From contig JAIRLL010000225.1 in NCBI GenBank assembly GCA_031259505.1, positions 1 through 7,325 of the forward strand: DNA of 7,325 bases. The letters are read 5' to 3'. The stretch comes from Tannerella sp. (lineage in GTDB: Bacteria; Bacteroidota; Bacteroidia; Bacteroidales; Tannerellaceae). Position 1 is the first letter of the stretch; the number at the start of each line of letters is the position of its first letter. The translations under genes were made by a program, and so were the position numbers. Positions 1-6,866 of this stretch are shown one piece after another. Under the pieces are notes generated by a model. It did not search any database. It was not told the DNA's origin and worked only from the letters and a program-made list of their open reading frames with translations.

Positions 1-1
1 C

Positions 2-310
2 GAATATTTCATGACCAAAGGACATTTCCATGCCTGCGCCGACCGTGCGGAATATTACTGGGGACTGGAGGGCGAAGGTATGCTGATACTTATGGACGAA
101 CAGCGCCGCGTGTGGGCGGAACGGATGTTCCCCGGCAGTCTGCATTACATCTCCGGACATGTGGCGCACCGCGTGGCGAACACCGGCAGCCGGACGCTCT
201 CTTTCGCCGCCTGCTGGCCCTCCGACGCCGGACACAACTACGCCGAAATAGCCGAAAACGGTTTCGCAGGCCGGTTGATATGCAAAAACGGAGCCCCTGC
301 CCTGATATAG
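2..310 (+). CDS. pgiA: Glucose-6-phosphate isomerase, cupin (archaeal) type, 3' part
   Basis: This is the last 102 residues of a gene that begins left of the window. Three codons (E-Y-F) precede the first in-frame ATG at 11, so that ATG is internal. The family interconverts glucose 6-phosphate and fructose 6-phosphate in the cytoplasm, using a cupin barrel with one divalent metal rather than the fold of classical Pgi. The metal ligands are visible: both His of GHFH, Glu of DRAEYY, and His of VAHRV. Their spacings (2, 7 and 39 residues) equal those of H88, H90, E97 and H136 in the Pyrococcus furiosus enzyme as I remember it. The tail motif DAGHNYAEIAENGF closely resembles the archaeal DAGHDYGTIAEKGF. 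The C-terminus looks complete (TAG at 308-310). No good terminator follows. Family assignment is strong; whether this is the cell's main isomerase cannot be judged without the rest of the genome. Confidence 0.9.
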   Translation, partial: EYFMTKGHFHACADRAEYYWGLEGEGMLILMDEQRRVWAERMFPGSLHYISGHVAHRVANTGSRTLSFAACWPSDAGHNYAEIAENGFAGRLICKNGAPALI

Positions 311-557
311 GGATACGGAATAAACAAGATATAATACTTTAAGCAAGTAAAAAAAATGAGATTATACTTCACGCGGTCATGTATTGTGCATTATATTCTC
401 AAGAAGCAGATACGCCGGCTTTAATGAAAAATCCGGTTCCAATACACGCCATATCGGTATCCAATAGATACCTGAATATCTATCCGTACGTGAAAAGCGC
501 GACAGGGGGTAGTCTTGATTTATATCTCACGCGCATGGAAATACCGAATTTTTCATG

Positions 558-565
558 TAATTTTG
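558..565 (+). promoter_or_regulatory. Putative -7 promoter box (TAATTTTG) for the helicase fusion gene
   Basis: TAATTTTG fits the Bacteroidetes -7 consensus TAnnTTTG exactly and lies 24 nt before the ATG at 590, implying a leader of roughly 18-20 nt, similar to the one inferred for the permease gene. No convincing TTTG -33 box is seen at the expected distance, so the call rests on the -7 match and position. The rest of the AT-rich spacer from 311 to 589 shows no other supported element; a 65-codon ORF there (379-576) overlaps this box and resembles nothing known. Confidence 0.4.
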
Positions 566-589
566 CGGGCGAATAAGAAAAGTAAGCCA

Positions 590-3313
590 ATGTTTGACAT
601 ATTATATCAGAATAATTTAAATATCCAATCGGTCGAGAAGACTTTTTCAAAGACGCTGAAACAATTACGGTCGGGAGATTTCAAGAGTGCGGACGTTCGC
701 AAGATGCAGGGCACGGGATATTACCGGGCACGGTTGGACATTCGCGACCGTTTGCTGTTCAGTTTTGTAACATACGACGAAAAAAAGTATATCCTGTTAC
801 TGGAAGTCATAAAAGAGCACAACTATGCGCACAGTCGTTTTTTACGTGGGGCGGCTATTGACGAAAGCAGGTTTATTCCTGTCGAATCTCCGGAAGAAGA
901 GACGGAAACTCCGCCCGTCAGACTGACTTACCTGAACAAAAGCAGCAAAGTTATTCACATGCTCAACAAGTTCATCTCCTTCGACGATTTCCAGAAAGAC
1001 ATATATTCGCTTCATCCGCCGTTGATAATCGTCGGGTCGGCGGGTAGCGGCAAGACAGCGCTTGTGCTGGAAAAACTCAAGAGTCTGCACGGAAATGTAG
1101 CATACGTGTCGCTGTCGAAATATCTGGTTGACAATGCTTCGAATATCTATTACTCTTCCGGTTACGATAACGAGTATCAGGAGACCGATTTCCTTTCGCT
1201 CAAAGATTATCTCTCATTATGGCAGATACCGGAAGGGCGTGAAGTGGAGTTCAAGCATTTCGACCGGTGGTTCGGCCGATATGCACAGTCGGTGAAAATC
1301 AACGAGCCATATCGTGTGTTTGAGGAATTTAAAGGCGTGATTACCGGTTCGCCGGTGCATACGGCATGGCTGTCGCAGAAAGAATACATGGAACTGGGCG
1401 TTAAACAGTCCATTTTTTCCACGCAGGAAAGAGAACGGCTTCATCCGCTGTTTCTCAAATATGTGGACTGGCTGAAAGAAGAAGACATGTACGACAGCAA
1501 CATCCTTTGTTACGAGTATCTCGACAAGGTGCAACCCTGCTACGATTACATCATGGTCGATGAAGTTCAGGATATTACAAACATTCAACTGAAATGCATC
1601 CTTGCCTCCCTGAAACAGAAGCAGCATTTTGTCCTCACGGGCGACAGCAATCAGATTGTGCATCCGAATTTCTTTTCGTGGAGCAAAATCAAAACCTATT
1701 TCTACGAGACGGGCGACAGAAAAGAAAATCAGATTAAAATCCTGCAAACCAATTACCGTAACAGTCTCAGCGTAGTGGAGCTAAGCAACAGTCTGCTTAA
1801 AATCAAAAACAGCCGTTTCGGTTCCATCGACCGTGAGAGCAACTATCTGGTAAATACCGTCAGCAAGGATAATGGCGAAGTATTGCTGTATCTCAACGAT
1901 GAAAAAAAGAAAAAAGAGTTGAACCGCCGCACGCAGGACAGCGCCAGATACGCCGTCATCGTACCCGGTCACGCGCAAAAAACCGAAGCAGCCCGTTTTT
2001 TCAAGACGCCTTTGATATTCAGCGTTCAGGAAGCCAAGGGACTGGAATACGAAAACGTTATCCTGGTCGACTTCATCTCCGGCCACGAAGCCGAATTTCG
2101 CGAAATCATCGCCGGGGTAACCGTCGAAAACCTCCAGCAGGAAGAACTGCGTTACAACCGTGCAGGCGATAAAAACGACAAGGACGCCGAAATCTACAAA
2201 TTTTACATCAACTCGTTTTATGTCGCCGTTACCCGCGCCATTAAAAACATTTACATCTTCGAACGGCTTTCCGCGCATCCTGCTCTGAAACTCCTGCAAA
2301 TGCAGGAAACGAAAGCCGAAATCAGCGTCAGGGAAACCAGATCAACGCGCGAGGAATGGCTCAACGAAGCCCGACGTCTCGAAGAACAGGGCAAACATGA
2401 ACAGGCAGAGCAAATACGCGCCAAATATCTTGGATATGAATATCTTTCTCCCGAACAACTGGATACTGTCAAAACTTTGGCGCTCGACCCCGCCAAAAAA
2501 GAAACGGAAGTAAAAAAGGAACGTAAACAACTCTTTCAGTACGCAATTCATCATCGCCGCTACGACTGGGTGGATGCTCTGGCAAAACTGCAGTTTCAGC
2601 GCGCCATCCTCTTCATGAAGGAAATACGCGCCGAACGCCGCGAATATGAAAAGCATCTGCGACTGGGCAATAAATCCAAAGTAGACGCCGTCGTTCAGAA
2701 ATACGGAGTCGATTTCACTTTAGACGAAGGCGTTACGGGACTGATGATGGCGCTGCAATACGGACAGACGGAACTGGCGCTCGACCTGATCGGCAAAGGC
2801 GCGTCGCTCACTCTTGCCGACAGTTCGAACCGGCAGGCGGTCGACCGGCTGCTTTCGTCATACATTAAATATAAACGCCTGAACCGGAAGCATGAGCAGC
2901 TTGCAAACGAACAAACGATGATAAGCTGTTGGAACCGGGTATGTCCGCCGACTATCGAATACGAATACGACAAACGCCTGTTCCGTATCGGTTCGCACAG
3001 TATGCTGTTCTTCCTTATTGTTTTGATGCGCAACACGGACGACGGCAATCCCCTGGAGGTAACAGTGATTCCCGGAAACGGTCAAAATGAATTTGTTGTC
3101 GAAGCATTCAACATGCACTCCCTCGAACAGTATGCCTCCATGATGCCCGAAGAGATTCTTCCTCCATACCGGAAAAAACGGACATATATCAACAGTATCA
3201 TGGCCTTGCACGAAAAAGACAAACCGTCGCCCTACTGTAAAGCCACATTTGTCCGCGTCGCACGGGGCGTGTATATTTTGAATCACTACGCCGGATGGAA
3301 AATAGAGCATTAA
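590..3313 (+). CDS. RelE/ParE-like domain fused to UvrD-like SF1 helicase with ankyrin-like repeat and unknown C-terminal domain
   Basis: A 907-residue cytoplasmic protein. The ATG at 590 is the first ATG in frame; the frame is also open to a TTG at 515, but that extension would run through the promoter-like box. Residues 1-87 resemble the RelE/ParE toxin fold (GTGYYRARLDIRDRLLFSF, then a strand ending in KEHNY). The SF1 helicase motifs follow in order: Walker A GSAGSGKT (149-156), Walker B VDEVQD (323-328), motif III TGDSNQIV (350-357), motif IV TNYRNS (387-392), motif V VQEAKGLEYENV (479-490) and motif VI YVAVTRA (544-550). Only about 90 residues separate motifs IV and V, so the large 2B subdomain of UvrD/Rep is missing. 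Residues about 588-710 are charged and helical; 713-744 resemble an ankyrin repeat (TGLMMALQYGQTELALDLI). Residues about 760-907 match nothing I know. All ATPase motifs are intact, so it is probably active. RelE-like N-termini on UvrD-type helicases have precedent; the full combination is less familiar. No antitoxin or partner gene is adjacent. A nucleic-acid-dependent role in defence, repair or stress is inference. Confidence 0.85.
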   Translation: MFDILYQNNLNIQSVEKTFSKTLKQLRSGDFKSADVRKMQGTGYYRARLDIRDRLLFSFVTYDEKKYILLLEVIKEHNYAHSRFLRGAAIDESRFIPVESPEEETETPPVRLTYLNKSSKVIHMLNKFISFDDFQKDIYSLHPPLIIVGSAGSGKTALVLEKLKSLHGNVAYVSLSKYLVDNASNIYYSSGYDNEYQETDFLSLKDYLSLWQIPEGREVEFKHFDRWFGRYAQSVKINEPYRVFEEFKGVITGSPVHTAWLSQKEYMELGVKQSIFSTQERERLHPLFLKYVDWLKEEDMYDSNILCYEYLDKVQPCYDYIMVDEVQDITNIQLKCILASLKQKQHFVLTGDSNQIVHPNFFSWSKIKTYFYETGDRKENQIKILQTNYRNSLSVVELSNSLLKIKNSRFGSIDRESNYLVNTVSKDNGEVLLYLNDEKKKKELNRRTQDSARYAVIVPGHAQKTEAARFFKTPLIFSVQEAKGLEYENVILVDFISGHEAEFREIIAGVTVENLQQEELRYNRAGDKNDKDAEIYKFYINSFYVAVTRAIKNIYIFERLSAHPALKLLQMQETKAEISVRETRSTREEWLNEARRLEEQGKHEQAEQIRAKYLGYEYLSPEQLDTVKTLALDPAKKETEVKKERKQLFQYAIHHRRYDWVDALAKLQFQRAILFMKEIRAERREYEKHLRLGNKSKVDAVVQKYGVDFTLDEGVTGLMMALQYGQTELALDLIGKGASLTLADSSNRQAVDRLLSSYIKYKRLNRKHEQLANEQTMISCWNRVCPPTIEYEYDKRLFRIGSHSMLFFLIVLMRNTDDGNPLEVTVIPGNGQNEFVVEAFNMHSLEQYASMMPEEILPPYRKKRTYINSIMALHEKDKPSPYCKATFVRVARGVYILNHYAGWKIEH

Positions 3314-3324
3314 TTTCCATCCGG
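3291..3324. other. Perfect 11-bp hairpin around the helicase stop codon
   Basis: CCGGATGGAAA (3291-3301) is the exact reverse complement of TTTCCATCCGG (3314-3324), with a 12-nt loop that contains the TAA stop (3311-3313). The left arm is coding sequence for the last residues of the helicase fusion. No U-run follows on either strand (on the plus strand A-rich sequence follows), so it is not a classical intrinsic terminator. It could protect the 3' end of the mRNA or stop transcripts from both convergent genes. Confidence 0.5.
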
Positions 3325-3327
3325 AAG

Positions 3328-3370
3328 AAAAAAATCCGTCAAGGAGAAAATTTACGATTGCCAGTGACGG
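3328..3370 (-). terminator. Probable intrinsic terminator of the GntP permease gene
   Basis: Read on the minus strand, CCGTCA (3370-3365) pairs with TGACGG (3341-3336) and is followed, after one A, by seven T (3334-3328). The position 27 nt after the permease stop is right for a terminator. The stem is only 6 bp with a loop of 23 nt, in which a further GG/CC pairing is possible, so it may be weak and may work together with the stronger hairpin just beyond it. Confidence 0.5.
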
Positions 3371-3396
3371 GGTTTCGCTGCCGGCATCATGAACTG

Positions 3397-4746
3397 TCAA
3401 ACCGGCAAACAACTTAGCAGCAATACGATCGAACCGCCTGTCACGGCGATAACCGTTTCCATGACCGTCCACGATTGCAGCGTCTGCTTTTCGCTCATCC
3501 CAAGATATTTGCCCACCAGCCAGAACCCGCTGTCGTTGACGTGCGACAGGATGGTCGCTCCCGCGGCGATGGCTATCACCACAAGCGCCTTGTGAGGTTC
3601 CGAAAGGGAGAACAGTTCCAGCACGGGCGCCATCAGTCCCGCCGAAGTAATCATGGCCACGGTGGCCGACCCCTGCGTGACGCGGATGACGGCCGCCAGC
3701 AGCCACGCCAGCAACACGGGCGGCAAAGCTATCCCCGTCATCTTTTCCGCAATCATGACTCCCATGCCGCTGTCGATCAGCATTTGCTTGAATACGCCGC
3801 CCGCTCCCGTGACAAGAATGATCAGTCCGGCGGGAGCCAGCGCCTTTGTGCTCAGTTGAAGAATCGTTTCGCGTGTGAAGCCGCGCTTCAGCCCCATGAA
3901 GTAGATGGCCAGCAGCGTGGCAATGATAAGCGCAATAAACGGATGTCCGACAAACTCGACGATTTTCACCCATAAAACATCTTCGAAATGATACGTTTTT
4001 GCTGCCACGCCGGTTACTGTATTGGCCAGAATCAGTACAAGCGGAATGGCGATGATGCTGACGACCTGCCGGAATGAGGGTAGCGAATGTATATTGCCTG
4101 CATGTTCGAAATTGTCCGGCACGGGGACAAAGATGCGCTTGCCGATGAACCGTCCGAATACGGGACCGGCCAGCAGCGTGACGGGAATCCCGACCAGGAC
4201 GCCGAAAAGTATCACCCAGCCCAGGTCGGCGCCAATAAGTTCCGCCACCGCAATCGGGCCGGGCGTAGGCGGAATAAAAGCATGAGTGACGGCCAGACCG
4301 GCCAGCAGCGGTATCGCGTAATAAAGCAACGATTTGCGCGTATCGCGCGCCATTGCATAGATCACGGGCACGAGGATGATGAATCCCACGTCGAGAAAAA
4401 CAGGTATTGCTACAATAAAGCCCGTGAGAGCAAGCGCATACGGCGCCCGTTCCCTGCCGAACCGGCCTGTCAGGTAACGGGCAAGCGATTCAGCTCCGCC
4501 CGACGATTCGAGCATCTGCCCGAAAATCGCGCCGATGCCTACGACCGTTGCCACAAAGCCCAGCGTCGATCCCATTCCCTCCGTGATGCTTTTGATGACG
4601 GACGAAGGCTCCATGCCGGTAGCCAGTCCGAGAAATACGGACGCGATGAGCAGCGCTATAAAGGCCTGCATCTTGAGCCGCAGCACCATGAACAGCAACA
4701 GTACGATGCTCGCAGCAAGTATTCCGACAAGTAAACAGTCATTCAT
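3397..4746 (-). CDS. gntP: GntP-family gluconate/sugar-acid:H+ symporter
   Basis: A 449-residue inner-membrane permease, close to the usual 440-450 residues of GntP, GntT and DsdX. It is built almost wholly of hydrophobic segments, beginning LLVGILAASIVLLLF near residue 5. Motifs typical of the family are present: IPVFLDVGFIILVP (114-127), THAFIPPTPGPIA (154-166), GAGGVFKQ (314-321), RVTQGSATVA (355-364) and SHVNDSGFW (401-409). The start is the ATG at 4746-4744. An upstream in-frame TTG at 4779 is rejected because it lies within or above the predicted -7 box. The family imports gluconate or related acids (D-serine for DsdX) with protons; the exact substrate cannot be told here. The gene has its own promoter and is separated from the hydrolase by a repeat-rich 205-nt gap, so it is probably a single-gene unit. 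No gluconate kinase, dehydratase or regulator is adjacent. Confidence is high for the family and low for the substrate. Confidence 0.92.
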   Translation of the reverse strand: MNDCLLVGILAASIVLLLFMVLRLKMQAFIALLIASVFLGLATGMEPSSVIKSITEGMGSTLGFVATVVGIGAIFGQMLESSGGAESLARYLTGRFGRERAPYALALTGFIVAIPVFLDVGFIILVPVIYAMARDTRKSLLYYAIPLLAGLAVTHAFIPPTPGPIAVAELIGADLGWVILFGVLVGIPVTLLAGPVFGRFIGKRIFVPVPDNFEHAGNIHSLPSFRQVVSIIAIPLVLILANTVTGVAAKTYHFEDVLWVKIVEFVGHPFIALIIATLLAIYFMGLKRGFTRETILQLSTKALAPAGLIILVTGAGGVFKQMLIDSGMGVMIAEKMTGIALPPVLLAWLLAAVIRVTQGSATVAMITSAGLMAPVLELFSLSEPHKALVVIAIAAGATILSHVNDSGFWLVGKYLGMSEKQTLQSWTVMETVIAVTGGSIVLLLSCLPV

Positions 4747-4768
4747 TCGATTGTGTTTTTTTCGGAAG

Positions 4769-4776
4769 CAAAGATA
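4769..4776 (-). promoter_or_regulatory. Putative -7 promoter box (TATCTTTG) of the permease gene
   Basis: On the minus strand TATCTTTG exactly fits the Bacteroidetes -7 consensus TAnnTTTG. It lies 22 nt before the ATG at 4746, giving a short leader (about 15 nt). The -33 region is poor: TTAA rather than TTTG at about the right distance. The box overlaps the upstream TTG-started version of the ORF, which supports the internal ATG as the true start. Confidence 0.5.
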
Positions 4777-4803
4777 CAAAAGTTCTGTAATAGCGGTTAA
4801 TTA

Positions 4804-4948
4804 TTAGTGATTAGTGTGGTTAGTGACCGGACGTATTTCGCTGTTTGCTCACTGTGTAAGGCCATATACTTTTCAAACAGACAGAAATGACAGGTATGGA
4901 TTGCTTCCCTAACCACTAATCACTAACCACTAATTCATTAATCACTAA
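4804..4948. repeat. Inverted arrays of a 7-nt repeat (TTAGTGA/G) with nested palindrome
   Basis: The left array on the plus strand is TTAGTGA, TTAGTGT, GG, TTAGTGA (4804-4826). The right array carries the same heptamer on the minus strand in about six units: plus-strand tccctaa 4906-4912, ccactaa 4913, tcactaa 4920, ccactaa 4927, then one spacer base, tcattaa 4935 and tcactaa 4942-4948. The arms pair: GTGGTTAGTGA (4816-4826) with TCACTAACCAC (4920-4930), and TTAGTGATTA (4804-4813) with TAATCACTAA (4939-4948). Inside lies CTGTTTG (4841-4847) against CAAACAG (4874-4880), with TTTC/GAAA (4836-4839, 4884-4887) outside it. The element fills most of the gap between the hydrolase stop (4952) and the permease promoter. 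It could be a small mobile repeat, a transcript-end structure or a variable tandem repeat. Confidence 0.75.
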
Positions 4949-4951
4949 TTT

Positions 4952-6838
4952 TCAGTGCACAATCCTTTTCACTCCGATTCTTGACTGCTGCCTGCCGTCG
5001 AGGTATACGCGGTGCGTAGCCTTGCGGTAGTCGGAAGCTTTGGCTTTGAATATGTCCATGAACTGATTCGGATTCCTGTCTACCAGAGGGAACCACGCGC
5101 TTTGTACCTGCACCATGATCCGGTGTCCTTTCTTGAACGTATGCGCGATGTCCCGCAGTTCGAACGACACTTTCGTCACTTCGCCGGGCGTCAGCGGTTC
5201 GGGAACAGTCAGGCTGTTTCTGAATTTAGCCCGCATCACGTCTCCGCGCACCAGTTGCTGGAAGGCGCTGAGCCGGACGTGCGGCGGTGTCTCGGCACGG
5301 TTGCGCGTGGAGTCGGGATACACGTCGATGAGCTTCACCACGAAATCGGCATCCGTTCCGGTGGTGGAGACATACAGTTCCACATTCAGCGGGCCTGAAA
5401 GGGTGACGTTTTCTTCCAGTTCCGGCGTCCGGTAGACCAGCACGTCGGGGCGCGTGGCGGCAAAGCGCTGGTCTTCGACCATGTATTCCCTTACCGGGCG
5501 CATGGCGGTGACGGACGTATAGGGCGCCGGTTTGGCCGGGTCGCTGACATATTCGTCGTAAGCGCCCTGTTCCGGCGCACTGTCGAACGAGAGGCGGCCT
5601 TCGCTGCCCAGAAAGAGCCAGGCATCTCTGGCCGTGGCGGGCGGCCATGCGTCGTATGTCCGCCACTGATTGCTTCCTGTTTCGAAGACTGTCACTTCGG
5701 GTATGTCCGGGTTGCCTTTGCCCTTGAGGTGCCGGTTGAAGAATGGCAGTTCGATGTGTTCGCGGTAATATTCGGACGTGTTCGAATCGAAATGCACGTT
5801 GCCGAAAACCTGGCCGTTGCCTCTTGCCCATCCGCCGTGCGGCCAGGGGCCCATCACCATGTGGTTTGTTGCGCCGGGATTGTTGTCGCGGATGGCGGCA
5901 TACGTCTTGAGCGGGCCGTACAGGTCTTCCGCGTCATACCATCCGCCGACGGTCAGGACGGCCGGCTTGACATGCCTGAGATGGGGTAGGGGAGTACGGC
6001 TTTGCCAGAACCCGTCGTACGTGTAGTGCGCGGTCATCTCGTCCCAGATCGGTACAAGGTCTTTGAAGTACTTCTCTTTCAGGTCGGCGTAGGTGTTTTC
6101 GAGGAAAAACCCGTAGCCGTCTTCCGTGCCGAAGCGAATCGGCTGGTAGTAGGGCATGCCGGTCGGTGCGGGGCGTACCTGTCCGAAGTTGGCGTAGAAG
6201 GTGTAGTTTCCCAGAAGGAAGAAGGCGCCGTTGTGGTATGTGTCGTCGCCGATGAACAGGTCGGTTACCGGCGCCTGGGGCGAAGCGGCCTTCAGCGCCG
6301 GATGACTGTCGATGATGCCGCAGGTGGCGTAGAATCCGGGATACGAAATGCCGTAGATGCCGACTTTGCCGTTGTTGCCTTCGATATTTTTTATCAGCCA
6401 TTCGACGGTGTCGTACGTATCGCTGCTTTCGTCCACGTCTTCCCTGCTTTTCTTGTCCGGAATGTAGGGGCGGGCGTCGACAAATTCGCCTTCCGACATC
6501 CACCGTCCTCTAATGTCCTGGTATGCGAAAATATATCCTTCGCGAACGAACAGTGAGGAGGGGCCGAGAGAGGGGCGGTACCGGTCTTCGCCGTAGGGGC
6601 TGACCGTATAGGGCGTCCGGTTGAGCAGGATGGGATACTTTTCGCTTCTGTCTTTGGGTATGTAGATGGCGGTAAACAGCCTGACGCCGTCGCGCATGGG
6701 TATCATCCGTTCGATTTTCGTGTAATGTTCGCGTATGTATTCCGCGTCGCTGCCGGCGGCCGGCGGTTGTGCGAATGCAATTCCATATCCTGCGAGCGAG
6801 AGGACGAGGATGGTCAGAAAGGTTTTTAACGGTTTCAT
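4952..6838 (-). CDS. Secreted CocE/S15-family hydrolase, alpha-amino acid ester hydrolase-like
   Basis: A 628-residue protein with a signal peptide (KPLK, then FLTILVLSLAGYGIAFA; likely cut after A23, before QPP), so it acts in the periplasm or outside the cell. It is an alpha/beta hydrolase of the X-Pro dipeptidyl-peptidase (S15)/CocE group. The nucleophile is S165 in GISYPGF, the acid D302 in GGWYDAEDLYG and the base H334 in GPWPHGG. Residues about 465-628 form the C-terminal jelly-roll domain of the group. The three acids that bind the substrate ammonium in alpha-amino acid ester hydrolases (D239, E340, D341 in the Acetobacter turbidans enzyme) correspond to D199, E304 and D305: spacing from the nucleophile to the first (34) and from D302 to H334 (32) fits. 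Y166 would supply the oxyanion hole. The likely reaction is hydrolysis of esters or amides of alpha-amino acids; some relatives act on beta-lactams. Such genes are often labelled glutaryl-7-ACA acylase. The start ATG lies 28 nt after the upstream gene's stop, suggesting one operon. No Shine-Dalgarno sequence is seen. Confidence 0.9.
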   Translation of the reverse strand: MKPLKTFLTILVLSLAGYGIAFAQPPAAGSDAEYIREHYTKIERMIPMRDGVRLFTAIYIPKDRSEKYPILLNRTPYTVSPYGEDRYRPSLGPSSLFVREGYIFAYQDIRGRWMSEGEFVDARPYIPDKKSREDVDESSDTYDTVEWLIKNIEGNNGKVGIYGISYPGFYATCGIIDSHPALKAASPQAPVTDLFIGDDTYHNGAFFLLGNYTFYANFGQVRPAPTGMPYYQPIRFGTEDGYGFFLENTYADLKEKYFKDLVPIWDEMTAHYTYDGFWQSRTPLPHLRHVKPAVLTVGGWYDAEDLYGPLKTYAAIRDNNPGATNHMVMGPWPHGGWARGNGQVFGNVHFDSNTSEYYREHIELPFFNRHLKGKGNPDIPEVTVFETGSNQWRTYDAWPPATARDAWLFLGSEGRLSFDSAPEQGAYDEYVSDPAKPAPYTSVTAMRPVREYMVEDQRFAATRPDVLVYRTPELEENVTLSGPLNVELYVSTTGTDADFVVKLIDVYPDSTRNRAETPPHVRLSAFQQLVRGDVMRAKFRNSLTVPEPLTPGEVTKVSFELRDIAHTFKKGHRIMVQVQSAWFPLVDRNPNQFMDIFKAKASDYRKATHRVYLDGRQQSRIGVKRIVH

Positions 6839-6866
6839 ATGCAGTTGATATTAATGTACGCAGTTA

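Noticed and set aside
298..314. CCCT/AGGG pairing at the end of the isomerase gene as a terminator
   Set aside because: Only 4 bp with no T-run; too weak to call.
379..576. 65-codon plus-strand ORF in the spacer before the helicase, considered as a possible antitoxin
   Set aside because: No antitoxin or other family pattern, odd composition, and it overlaps the predicted promoter; likely chance.
515..589. TTG-started 25-residue N-terminal extension of the helicase fusion
   Set aside because: It needs a TTG start and runs through the TAATTTTG promoter-like box; the RelE-like domain begins sensibly at the ATG at 590.
1217..2299. Long minus-strand ORFs opposite the helicase gene (1217-1747 and 1781-2299)
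   Set aside because: They mirror the codon structure of the helicase and show no motif of their own.
2858..3973. 371-codon minus-strand ORF spanning the convergent gap
   Set aside because: It is antisense to the helicase end and an out-of-frame shadow of the permease, rich in His, Arg and Gly, with no domain pattern.
4747..4779. TTG-started 11-residue extension of the GntP permease
   Set aside because: It begins inside the predicted promoter, and family members start at the ATG equivalent to 4746.
5226..6556. Long ORFs overlapping the hydrolase on both strands
   Set aside because: Arg- or Val-rich shadows of a GC-rich gene whose own frame has a signal peptide and full catalytic motifs.
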